Part shown: one piece after another, positions 45,901 through 57,014 of the stretch | How positions within the stretch are numbered: the first letter of the stretch is position 1 | How the letters are laid out: the number at the start of each line of letters is the position of its first letter | Assembly (NCBI GenBank): GCA_037176725.1 | Contig: JAZBRS010000023.1 | Coordinates: 25,973,001 to 26,037,000 of the forward strand | Direction of reading: 5' to 3' | Length of the DNA: 64,000 nucleotides | DNA from: Posidonia oceanica | Taxonomy: Eukaryota > Streptophyta > Magnoliopsida > Alismatales > Posidoniaceae | Translations under genes and position numbers: made by a program | The notes under the pieces: generated by a model | The model's input: the letters and a program-made list of their open reading frames with translations, nothing else | Told to the model about the DNA's origin: nothing | Database searches by the model: none

Positions 45901-48891
45901 ATCGGAGCAGGAGGGCCGGAAGCTTACTTCTAAAGGGCGGAGAAGCAGCAGGGGAAGAAGAGGAAGCTAAGGGTGTAGAGAATCACCTCTTTCCGCGTCT
46001 GAGTCGTCCTCCCGACGTCGGTGGCTTCAGCAGTCGCCAGTGGAGGTCGTCCGGTCGCTGCGGTAGTCGTCAGCTGCTCGCGAAGGCTGGAGCGGCTTCA
46101 GGACGTTCTTCCGACGCTTCCCAGTCGGTTGGACAGAAGCTTCGGAGCTCAGGCGGCGATTCGGCACTTTTTGGGTTCAGAAAAGTTGCCGGAGGTCGGA
46201 GGAGTTGTTTGCTGCTCGTCGGACTGGATGGGTGGTTCTGGATGACTGCTGGAGGTTCGGGGAGTGATGCTGGATAGCTAGGTTGGCTTTCTGGAGAGTG
46301 TAGGTGGAGTTTGGAAGATGGTCGATTTTCTGGTCTGAAGGTGACACAGGTGTTTGTGGTGGCGTTCTTAGCCGGTGGTGAGGGAGAGGGCTGGAGGCCA
46401 GGTGCTTCTGGAAGGTGGAGGTTAGGTGAGTATCTGGGAGGAATTTGGTAGGAAGTAGTGGACTGAGGTGAAGGCAATTCTGGAGTGGGTTGTGTCGGGT
46501 TGCTGTAGACTTGCAGGTGGAGTTTCAGGTGATCAGGTGGTGTTTTAGTGGTGGAATGGCCGGGAAATGGTGAGGGAAGAATGCAGTGTTGCTGGGTGAG
46601 TTTGGGGGATCAATTGGGAGAGGTTCTGAGGCCGGGAAGGGTGCTGGTTTGTTGGAAAAAGAAGAGGAGGATTTGCTGTGGATTTCAGAGGGGAAAGGAG
46701 AAGGTCTGGGTGTGGGAATACTTTGGGATTTAGGTTTCTCTCCGGGATGCCAAGGAGGACTCTCAGGCTCTCTCTTACTGCTCTCTCTTCTATGGAATTG
46801 GAGGGTGCAGAGGAGGAGAAAGGAGGTCGTTTCAGGTGGGGAAAAGGCTCTGGAATTGGTCTCTGGTTCGCTCTCTCAGGTCTGCTCTCTCTGGGTTTGG
46901 CTGCTGGTGATCTGCTAGTTGCTAACCGATGGGAATTGAAGGATGAACGGGAGGTTTTTATCCGGAGGAGGCTGGCTGCTGGCACGCTGGAAGTTTTTGA
47001 ATTCAACCAGCGGCACTGCAGCAGACAGGAGATGGATGTCGGCGAGCCGACCGGCATTCAATGCCTCCGGAAAAGATGCTGAGATAGAGGAGAAGCGGCG
47101 AGCTCTGTAGGTGATTGGATGGAAGCTTGAAATTTTAAACGATGGAGGGAGGGCTGTAGCTGGCCGCTCGCGGGAGAAAAAGCTGAGGAAAGCACAGAAG
47201 GTTGAGGAAGAAGAAGGGTGGAGAAGGCCGAGCTGTGGGCGGGCTGAAGAAAAAAAAAAAAAGAAAAGAAAAGAAATGGGGTGGACGGGTTGGATTGGGC
47301 CCAGTAGAGAAAAATGAGAAAGAAGAAAAGTAAGAAGGAAGAAAGGGAGGAGAAAAGAGGGGAAACAAAATAGAAAAAATAAAATAAAAATAATTAAAAA
47401 TATCAGAGTGGTTGTGCTGTGAGTTAGGTGTTTAATTAGGTTTTTTAATGACTGTTTTTTGGTTAATTAGTGTGATTTAAAGGGGTTTTGGGCTTGATTA
47501 GGGTGTTAGGGTTTTCTTTTGTTCTTAATTTGTTTTCCATTTGATTAAGTGTTTGTTAAATCTTTCAAATTGTTTTTTTAATTGTGTTTTTCTTGTTAAG
47601 CATTTTAGGATGTTAATTAGGATTTTTAGGATTTATTTTTAGGTTAATTAGGATGGGTTTTGGGCTTTTAGTTTTAGTCTTTTAGGTTTCTTTCTTTCTT
47701 AAGTCTTTTGAATTAGGTTTTTGATTTTTATTTGTTGATTTTTCTTGATGTTTTTTTTTAATTGGGTTTCTCTGGTTTGATGAAGTGTTTTTAAGTCTTT
47801 TTAATGTGTTTTTCATTTTCTTTTTGATTAAGTTCTTAGGTTGTTTTTTCTTAGGTTTGCTAAGTTAGGCTTTTTTCTTTCATTAATTACTTATCTTAGT
47901 GTTTTAATTGTTTTACTTCTTTTTAGGGTTTGTTTTTTTAATTCTTTTGATAGGGTTTTCACTTTTGGTGGGTTTTGATTTTATTTTAGTTTTTTTTTTC
48001 TGATTTTTCAGTATTTTCTTTTAGTTTGTTTTGCATTTTTTAGTTTGCATGTTTGATTTTCTTTTTAGCTTGATTTAGTTAAGTTTAGGTTTTTAATTGT
48101 TTGTTTAATGTTTTTAATTACTTTTCTTAGAGTTCTGGTTTGTTTCTTTTATGTTTTAGATTTTTACAGATTTTTAGGGGGTTTTATGGATTTTAGTAGA
48201 GGGAAGAAAAGGGAAAAGAGAAGGAGGAAGAAAATGGGAAAAAGGGAGAAACCAAAAGGAAAGAGATGAGTTGGAGGGAAATGATTTTTTAAAATTCAGG
48301 AAAAATGCTAAAAATAACGTAAAAATAGGTGTAAGATAGAGGAAGGATAGAAGCACAAAGGGAGCCCACAGTCAGACAGGAAAAAGGGCAAGAAGGGGAT
48401 GAAAAGAGAGATGATAAACAGGAGAGAGAGAGGAGAGAGAAAATGATAATCCTAGGGAGAGGAAAGGATAATTCAGGCAAATGAAGGTCTTAAAGGTCTT
48501 GAAATGGGGTGAAAATTGGGGAGTGGGTAGCCTAGAGTTTCTAGTGTTTGTTCTGAGGTTTGGTTTGATTCTAAGAAGGTTTTGGAGGGGTTTCAAGGTG
48601 TAGAAAAAGGGTAGCTTTACCTAGGTTTTCTAGGGTTTTTGGGAATGGTCTAGGTTTGAAAGTTTCTAAGTTCTTAGGTAGGTTTGTTAAGTAGGTGTTG
48701 ATGGGTTTTCCTATGGATTTTGGTCAGGTTTTGAGTTTGGGAAGAGGGGTAAAGGCTTAGGTCAAGTTTGGGCTAGTTTTTGAAGGGTAAAGAAGAGGAT
48801 TAGGGTTTGGGTTTAGGTTTGGTCTAGGTTTGATCCAGGAATCACCAAAGGGTCCCAAATGGTCCAAGCCTGCCAAGATGGGGTGTCAACA
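42991..48891 (-). mobile_element. Element D: solo LTR (5901 bp) inside the 5' LTR of C
   Basis: In sense direction it begins TGTTGACACCCCATCTTGGC (48891 downward) and ends GGGATTACTACA at 42991, with GGCGC on both sides and no internal element sequence. It is the same family as A and C but visibly diverged, with its own shorter hairpin array (about 43615-43840). A solo LTR of this kind is normally left by recombination between the two LTRs of a full element. Confidence 0.95.
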
Positions 48892-51800
48892 GGCGCAAAA
48901 GACAAAGCAGGCCGGCAAAACGGTGCCAAAAGCAGGGCGAGCGCGCAAAACGGCGCAAAAGACAAGGCAGGCACGCGAAACGGTGCCAAAAACAGAGCGA
49001 GCGCGCAAAACGGCGCAAAAGACAAGGCAGGCACGCAAAACGGTGCCAAAAGCAGGGCGAGCGCGCGAAACGGCGCAAAAGACAAGGCGGGCACGCGAAA
49101 TGGTGCCAAAACAGAGCGAGCGCGCAAAATGGCGCAAAAGACAAGGCAGGCACGCAAAACGGTGCCAAAAGCAGGGCGAGCGCGCGAAACAGCGCAAAAG
49201 ACAAGGCGGGCATGCGAAACAGTGCCAAAAACAGGGCGAGCGCGCAAAACAGCGCAAAAGACAAGGCGGGCACGCAAAATGGTGCCAAAGACGAAGCAAA
49301 ACCTCGGCAAAACCATGCGGATGCAAATGCAAGAAAAGAGGAAACAAGGAGAGTGAAAGGAGAGGCAAACGGTATGTGTGTGAGAACAAATACTATTTGA
49401 GGGCCGCACAGAGTAGGTGTGAAGACCTACACTGGGGAGAACAAGCAAGCGGAGGGATTACCACTGCTTTGTGACTGTTTCCCACTAAACCGCTCCACGA
49501 TGTGTCTCGCACGCTGCCCAAAGCTCGCGATGCGATCGGATCGTGGAAAAGGGGGAAGAAAGTCACATTAAGTGGTGAATCCAGGGAAAACACAACACAA
49601 AACCCTTGGGGAAACGCGAAACGGGGATCGGAGTTGATAGACAAGAAGAGGAGGCCCTATTCTACATGCTCAAAGAGACAGAAAGCGAAAACAAGGCAAA
49701 CAATGCAAATGGCATGCAAATGAATGCAATGCAGGGGTTCAGGAGGACATACCTGGAAATCCTGGGGCCTGATCTGAAGTCTGCTGGGTCCATGCTGAAG
49801 AGCGCTTCGCCGTGGTCGTCTGGGTAGCTTATTTGAGAAGATCCAACGGCCGGATTGGAAGATATCGCAACTTCAAGGCAGGACGGCCAGAACAAGGGAG
49901 AAAAGCAGATCTAAGTGTTCAGGAGGTCCTAGGGGTGTGCAAATGGGTACTCCCAGGTAAATGGGAGCTAAGGGAACTTTGGTGTGTGCAAAGGGATGCT
50001 AAATGCAAGACTAAATGAATGCAAATGCATGCAAGAAGCAAGAAAAGACAAGAAGGGAATTTTTAGAAAAAAGGAGTTCAAATACCATTTTTGAAAAGAG
50101 GAGGGGTTTAAGTGCAAATTTTTGAAAAGGATGGGGCTTACAGACAGGGGTTTTGAAAACAGGAGGAGACAGAGGGCAACTTTGCAAAGGATGGGATTAA
50201 AGATGCAAGTTTGAAAAAAAGAGTATGCATTAGAAGAAGTTTTGAAAGCAAATGGCAAGCAAAATGCAATTTTGAAAAACTCTGAGGTCTAAAATGCAAT
50301 TTTTCCAGAAAACAGGGTTCTGGGGAGTATGGGAATGCAAGTGGAGGGCCTACATGCAATTTTGCAAACATGGGAGCTAAAATGCAATTTTAAGGGCAAA
50401 ACAGGCATTTTACATGATTTTATAATGATGCAAAGGACCTATGTGTCATTTTGAAATCATGCAAGGTCAAAAATGCAATTTAGTATGCAAAATATGCTCT
50501 GAAATCAAGGTCTGTGGACTGATATGCAATTTTTAAAAGATGCAGGGGGAAAAATGCAATTTAATAAGCTAAAATGCATGCAGAAAGGCTACTGTGCATT
50601 TAAATGGACCTGTATGCAAAAATGAGAAAGCAGAAGGTAAAATATGCAATGCATCAACCAAAAATTAAAATCAGAACCTAAGTTACTACAGTGCATGGGA
50701 TTTAAATGCAAAAACGGTAAAGCACAGGGATACAGAATGCAATATGATATGGTAAACTTGATGCATTTAAATTAAATGATCTACTGCAGGACCAGGATGC
50801 AATAATTGAAAACAGAAGGGCTAAAGCATAAATATTTATAACTAGAAAGCACAGCAAACGGACTAGAGTGCAAATACAGAAAAACAGAAACACTTTATGC
50901 AATTTACTATGATTTTAATTCAAAAATGCAGCAGATTAAATGAAATAAGGACTGAAACGCAAAATAATGAAAACTTAGACCAAACATGCAATATTTACTA
51001 GCAAACCATGCAAACGAAAAAAAATAAATGAACAGTAAACGGCCGATGGCCGTGGGCACTGTAGCAGCAAGCTGCCAGCGCCCGCGACCACCGGCACAGG
51101 GGTGCTGGAGACGTGCTTTCCGGCGGGGGAGGTGCTCCCGGAGCTGACGGAGATCGGACGGCGATCGGCGGAGGACGACACGGCCTGGAACGCACCGGAG
51201 CACTCGCCGAAGCTCTGCAGAGGTTCAGGAGCTTGGTCCGACCGTTCGACGCAGCGACGCTGCGTCCTGAGGGCCGGAGGAGCTTCCTGAGGTTCGTGCG
51301 GAGCTGAGGGGATCGCCGGGGTCGCATTCCGCTGGCTGGAGCGTCGCGATGACCGGAGAACTGCGCCAGAGAAGACGACCTGACCGGAGAGTGGCATCGG
51401 AGCAGGAGGGCCGGAATCCTACTTCTAAGGGGCGGAAAAGCAGCACGGGAAGAAAAGAAGACTAAAGGAGCAGAGAATCACCTGGCTCCGCATCTGAGTC
51501 GTCCTCCCGACCTCAGCAGCCTCAGCAGTCGTCGGCGGAGGTCGTCCGGTCACTGCGGTGATCGTCAGCTGCTCGCGAAGGCCGGAGCGGCTTCAGGACA
51601 TGCTTCCGGTGCTTCTCGATCGATCGGACGCGAGCTTCGAAGCTCAACTGAAGATTCGGAGTTTTTGGGTTCATAGAATGTTGCCGGAGGTGGGGGAGAA
51701 TGTTTGCTGCTCGTCGGACCTGATGGAGCCCTCCGGGAGATTGCTGGAAGTTCGGGGAGGCTTGCTGGATAGCTGGGTTGCAGTTCTGGAGAGTGTGGAG

Positions 51801-54387
51801 GAGATTTGGAAGTTGGGCTGATTTCTGGTCTGAAGTTGGGACAGGTGTTTGTAGTGTAGCTTTCAGTCTATGGTAGGGGAGAGGGCTGAAGGTTAAGTGG
51901 CTTAGGGAGGTGGTTTCTTGGCGAGTAACGGGACAGGGTTTGGGGAGGAGAGGCGGCCTGTAGTGAAGAGAATTGTGGAGGGATCAGTGTTGGGTTTACA
52001 GGTGGACTGTCGGGTGATCTGGGTTGGATTCAGTGGTGGAAAGGCAGTGAAATGGTGAAGGAAGGATGCAGGGTTGCTGGGTGAGTTTGGGGGATTGATT
52101 GGGAGAAGAATTGGGACTTGGACGGGGTTTGGTTTATTGGGAAAAGAAGAGGATGATCTAGTGGATTTTGAGGAGGAAAATGGAGAAGGTCTGGGTGTGG
52201 GAATGCTCTGGGATTGGGATCTCTCTCCGGGATGCCAAGGACTCTCAAGCTCTGCTCTCTCTTAGGCTCTTCTCTCTAGGAATTGAAGGATGCAGAGGAG
52301 GAAAAAGGAGGTCGTTTCAGGTGGGGAGAATGCTGTGGAATTGCTCTCTCAGGTTGCTCCCTCTCTCTGGATGACAAAAAGCTGTCTGAAAGAGGAAGAA
52401 GGAGGGGGGGTTTCGTTCGAGCTGGAGCACTCGAATGCAATTGCAGGAGGCTGGCTTGGGAAGGTGGGTTTGCAGGAGATTGGCAGCAATGACAAGAAGT
52501 TGGCAGTTGTGGCAATGAGGAATAGGCCGGCGAGAGGTATGGGCTAGGGGGCTGTAAACGCCGAAAGGTGGAGCGAAGGTAGAGGAAGTGTGCTGCAACG
52601 GGCGGCCGGCTGTGAGAGGGTGTGTCTGCAGAGGAAACGTGCTGGGATTCGAAAACCAGAGAGGGAAGGAGAGGTGAAGGAGGAAGCAAGGTGCTGCTGT
52701 GGAAGAAAGAAATAAAAGAAAGAAAGAAAAGAAAGAAGGGAAGAGGGATTAGGGGCCTGATGGGCCGGAAAAAAAAGGAAAAGAAAAATAAAGTAGAAGG
52801 AGAGAAACGGGCTGATGGGCCCAGCAAGGAAAAAGGAAAGAAAAATGAGAAGGAAGAAAGAGAGGGAAAAGTGAGGAAATAAAATTAGGAAAAATAAATT
52901 AAAAATAAGTAAAAATACTAGAAAGGTTGTGTTGTGAGTTAGGATTTTAATTAGATTTTTTTTAATGACTGTTTTGGGTTAATTAGTGTGTTTTGGGCTT
53001 GATTAGGGTTTTAGGGTTTTGTTTTGTTCTTAATTTGTTTTCCATTTGATTAAGTGTTTGTTAAATCTTTTAAATTGTTTTCAAAATTGTGTTTTTCTTG
53101 TTAAGCATTTAGGATATTAATTAGGATTTTTTAGGATTTATTTTCGTATTAATTGGAATGGGTTTTGGGCTTTTAGTTTTAGTCTTTTAGGGTTTTCTTT
53201 TCTTAAGTCTTTTGGGTTTAGGTTTTTGATTTTTATTTGTTGATTTTTCTTGATGTTTTTTAATTGGGTTTCTCTTGTCTGATTTTTTTAAGTCTTTTTA
53301 ATGTGTTCTTCATTTTCTTTTTAATTAAGTCCTTAGGTTGTTTTTTTTTCTTAGGTTTGTTAGGTTAGGCTTTTTCTTTCATTAATTGTTTATCTTAGTG
53401 TTCTTAATTGTTTTACTTTTTTCTTTTAAGGTTTGCTTTTTAATTATCTTGATGGGGTTTTTACCTTTGGTGGGTTTTGATTTTGTTTTAGTTTTTTTTT
53501 TCTTGATTTTACGGTATTTTCTTTTGGTTTGTTTTGCATTTTTTAGTTTGCATGCTTGATTTTCTTTTTAGCTCGATTTAATTAGGTTTAAGTTTTTAAT
53601 TGTTTGTTTAATGTTTTTAAATTGTTTTTCTTAGAGTTCTGATTTGTTTCTCTTATGTTTTGGGGTTTTACAGATTTTTAGGGCTTTTTATGGATTTTAG
53701 CAAAAGAAAGAAATGGAAAAGAGAAGGAGGAAGGAAATGGAAAAAGGGAGAAATAAAAGGGAAAGAGATGAGTTGGAGGAAAATGATTTTTTAAAATTCA
53801 GGGAAAAAGCTAAAAATAAAGTAAAAATAGGAATAAGATAGAGAAGGGATAGAAGCACAAAGAGGGCCCACAGCCAGGCAGGAAAAAGGGCAAGAAGGGG
53901 ATGAAAAGAGAGATGATAATTAGGAGAGAGAGAGGAGAGAGAAAACGATAATCCCAGAGAGAGAAAAGGATAATTAGGGCAAATGAGGGTCTTAAAGGTC
54001 TTGGAATGGGATGAAAGTTGGAGAGTGGGTAGTCTAGGGTTTGAGGAGCTGGCTCTGAAGTTTTGGTTTGATTCTGAGAAGGTTTTAGAGGAGTTTTAAG
54101 GTGTAGAAAAAGGAGAGTTTTACCTTGGTTTTCTAGGGTTTTTGGGAATGGTCTTGGTTTGAGAATTTCTAAGTTCTTGGGTAGGTTTGTTAAGTAGGTG
54201 TTGATGGGTTTTCCTATGGATTTTGGTCAGGTTTTGAGCTTGGGAAGAGGGGTAAAGGCTTAGGTCAAGTTTGGCTGGTTTTGAAGGGTAAAGAAGAGGG
54301 TTAGGGTTTGGTTTGGTTTGGGTTTGAGTCCAGCAATCACCAGGAGGGTCCCAAATGGTCCAAGCCTGCCAAGATGGGGTGTCAACA
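48892..54387 (-). repeat. 5' LTR of element C, 5' piece
   Basis: Continues the 60-bp array from the GGCGC duplication and runs to TGTTGACACC (54387 downward). Together with 42170-42990 it makes about 6.31 kb, one array unit shorter than the 3' LTR. Confidence 0.93.
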
Positions 54388-54392
54388 CATAC
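54388..54392. repeat. Target-site duplication CATAC, right of element C
   Basis: See 28167-28171; the B coding frame resumes here. Confidence 0.95.
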
Positions 54393-55454
54393 CCGAGTGT
54401 TTTTATACCCTTGGCGCGCGATCTCTGTATTAGCAAGCTCCTCAGCTGGCTCTGCCTGCTCTAACTCTGCTAGTTCTGTTAATTCTGCTGTTGCTGTCTG
54501 TACTGAAGCTAACTGTGTTGCTACCTGCTGTGCTAAAGCTGATTGTGCTGCTGCTGCCTGTGCGGGGGCTGCATGTTCTACTATTTGCTGCTGTGTTGCT
54601 GGTGCCTGCTGTGTTACTGCTCGTGCATGTTGTGCCACTACCGATGCATGTTGTCCTGCCGCTAGTGCATGTTGTACTACTATTGGTGCATGTTGTTCTA
54701 CTACTGCTGTATGTTGCTCTACTGCGGGTGCATGTTGCTCTACTACGGGTGCATGTTGCTCTACTACGACGGGTGCATGTTGTACTGCATGTTGTACTGC
54801 ATGTTGCTCTGCTATTGGTGCATGTTGCTCTGCTGCTGGTGCATGTTGTACTGCATGTTGCTCTGCTATTGGTGCATGTTGTACTGCATGTTGCTCTGCT
54901 GCTGGTGCATGTTGTACTGCATGTTGCTCTGCTGCTAGTGCATGTTGTACTGCTACTGCTTGCTGTGTTACTGGGGTTGCTTGTGGTGCTGATGCTGTTG
55001 GTATCTTCTGTGCTGTTGCTTCCTCTACATGCTCTGGCGTGCTCACCAAGGATATATCAGGCTGGCAGCTGATCAGGGTACTGCCGCCAGCTGCATCGTC
55101 AAAGTGTGGCATGCGCTGCACAAACCATCTAGACTCACCCCCTGGCTGCAGGGTGATCAGCTCATCTGGTTTGACGGGTGCCTCGAGCGCTAGATCTTCC
55201 TCTAGGACCATGATAGAGGGATCTGTGGCCACGGCCTTCCCTTTCTTCTGTGCTGTCTCATGCTCTGCCACGTCCTACGCTAGCGACGCAAGCTGCTCCT
55301 GGAATAACTGCTCCAAGTCTCCCATTGAGAAATCAATATGAGCATCTGTAGCCACTCCTGCCTCCTCATCCAAGGGTGAGTCGACGTAGTAAGCGACTGC
55401 CGGGCTTGCAGCCGGCCCTGGCTCAACTGTGGGGCTTTCTACTGCCTGGGGCAC
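54393..55454 (-). pseudogene. Linker between protease and RT of element B, with coding tandem repeat
   Basis: In frame with the protease, and after excision of C with RT. It has the block KGKAVATDPSIMVLEEDLAL and SRWFVQRMPHFDD shared with A. Then come about 20 units rich in Gln-His-Ala (AAEQHAVQHAP type, bases about 54550-54970; many are 33-bp DNA units), then an Ala/Glu-rich end. TAG at about 55275 interrupts it. The plus strand of the repeat gives a Cys-rich false frame. Confidence 0.78.
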
Positions 55455-57014
55455 TTACTTCGCTACTGCTGGGTATGCTGCCAGGATTACTGCTGCTATT
55501 GGTAGGGAGGCACAATTGCTCTTCTGAGGGGCCAATGGCTGGGCCGCCATGCTTAGGGATGAAACACCGGTGCCCGTGGGTGACAGTGGTGGTCTCCCGG
55601 TAGCAGCGGCGAGAATCTTCCATATAGCAAGATCTGCTGAGGCTGATAGCGGTGTGTCTGACAAAGCTGCCTGGCTTGCTTGTGGCGTTGTCAATGATGC
55701 GGGTTGAGTCATGCTGCCGCCTGATCCGACTGACTGTGCCGACGGAGAAGGTGATTTCCATGCTGGTGCGGCTGTGACCACAAGCTGACTGCTGGATAAC
55801 GCTGGAGGGCGTGCTTCTGATTCTGGCACTGCAGCTGCGACTGTTAGTGACTTTAGTGATGCTGCAGGAAGAGGGGAAACTGTCAAACCCGCCCCAGGGT
55901 TTGTCAATTCTGCTGCTTCATCAGTGAGTGCCAAGCAAACTGACCGGGACGCAGTCACGCTGAGCTGATCCTTGCTGTTGGTTGGGGCTGCCTTAATTAT
56001 GCCAGACTCCTCCTCATCTGAGTAGTAGTCATCGATGTAGACCCATTCTTCCTCCGACAGCGGAGAGCTTGAGCATGACAGCTGCTGCGTTGGGGCCTCA
56101 CTGTTGTTTGAATCCAGGATACCTGTACTGGTGAAGTTAGTGAGGTCCTGCGGGATGGCCATCCCCTGATCCATGGGCAGCATGCATCTGTCTTTGCTGG
56201 ACTGTAAGTCATATCCAAGACCTTTAGAATCTCTTCGCTCTGCTGCTCTGATTGGCTCAGCGATTCCCTGGCCGTATCGCCCGAGTGGTGTTCCCTTGAC
56301 ATAGCCCCACCTGTGACAGACGTTTTCAACCATTCGAAAGGGGTTATTGTGAACGGCCAAGGAGTTGACACGTTCAATATCAGGTACAAAGCTAACCGGC
56401 TCACACCGATTAACTCGATACAAAATAGCTGAAAGTTCAGGGTCAAAAGGGATAGTATGCGAAGAGATGGGTGCAACCGACTCGATCCGCTCCTTCTCGA
56501 AGTTCTCCGCCATTACAACGATAACATCGTCACCGTGGCGAAACTTGATCATGCGGTGGAGGGTCGAGGGGATGACCTGATGCTTGTAGAGCCAAGGGCG
56601 TCGAAGCAGGAAGTTAAAGTTAGGTTCCAAGTCAACAATGTAGAACTCCACATCGAAAGTGACTGGGCCAATGATTAGAGGAATAATCAGAATCCCTAGA
56701 ACGTCATGGTGCGTATTGTCAAAAGCTGTCATTCCCTTTATCGCCGGAGTGATAGCCTCGGCTTTGAATCTAAGCCTGGTTGCAGTGTGCAACGGACAGA
56801 CATTAAGGCCTGACCCGTTATCAACCAGCGACAGGGGAATGCGAAAGTTTTTGTATTGTACCGTGACAAACAAGGGTTGGTTATGATTAATCCCCGCCGG
56901 AGGCAGCTTATCGCTCGTGAAAGAGATGATCTGAGGCTCTGCGATGACGCCAACCATGCTCTCCAGGGCTGCGGGTTCTATGGCTTGGGACACACGGGCT
57001 GCTTGGAACACTCA
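55455..57014 (-). pseudogene. Protease of element B
   Basis: One open frame from the stop at 57012-57014 down to TAA 55455-55457. The catalytic Asp is in LVDNGSGLNVCPL (codon near 56822), followed by LLRRPWLYKHQVIPSTLHRM, where A has GRPW, so the first Gly of a conserved patch has become Arg. The G-patch-like KGTPLGRYGQGIAEP follows, then an acidic DDYYSDEEESG. It matches A's protease along its full length. Confidence 0.85.

Larger units (their letters stand above)
28172..54387 (-). mobile_element. Element C: gag-only Tat-type retrotransposon with both LTRs, nested in B
   Basis: Two LTRs in the same orientation (28172-34539, and 42170-42990 plus 48892-54387), 5-bp duplications CATAC, a PBS next to the 5' LTR and a PPT next to the 3' LTR. 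The internal part (34540-42169, 7.6 kb) has leader, a decayed gag and then non-coding sequence with two repeat arrays. Protease, RT, RNase H, integrase and extra ORF are absent, so it must have been moved by proteins from another element. The two LTRs look nearly the same in all blocks I compared. Without D it is about 20.3 kb. Confidence 0.92.

Noticed and set aside
42991..48891. Part of C's own LTR by tandem duplication
   Set aside because: Exact GGCGC duplications and a complete LTR from end to end show a separate insertion.
54355..55341. Plus-strand 328-codon Cys-rich ORF
   Set aside because: It is antisense to the Gln-His-Ala repeat of the B linker; openness comes from the in-frame repeat.
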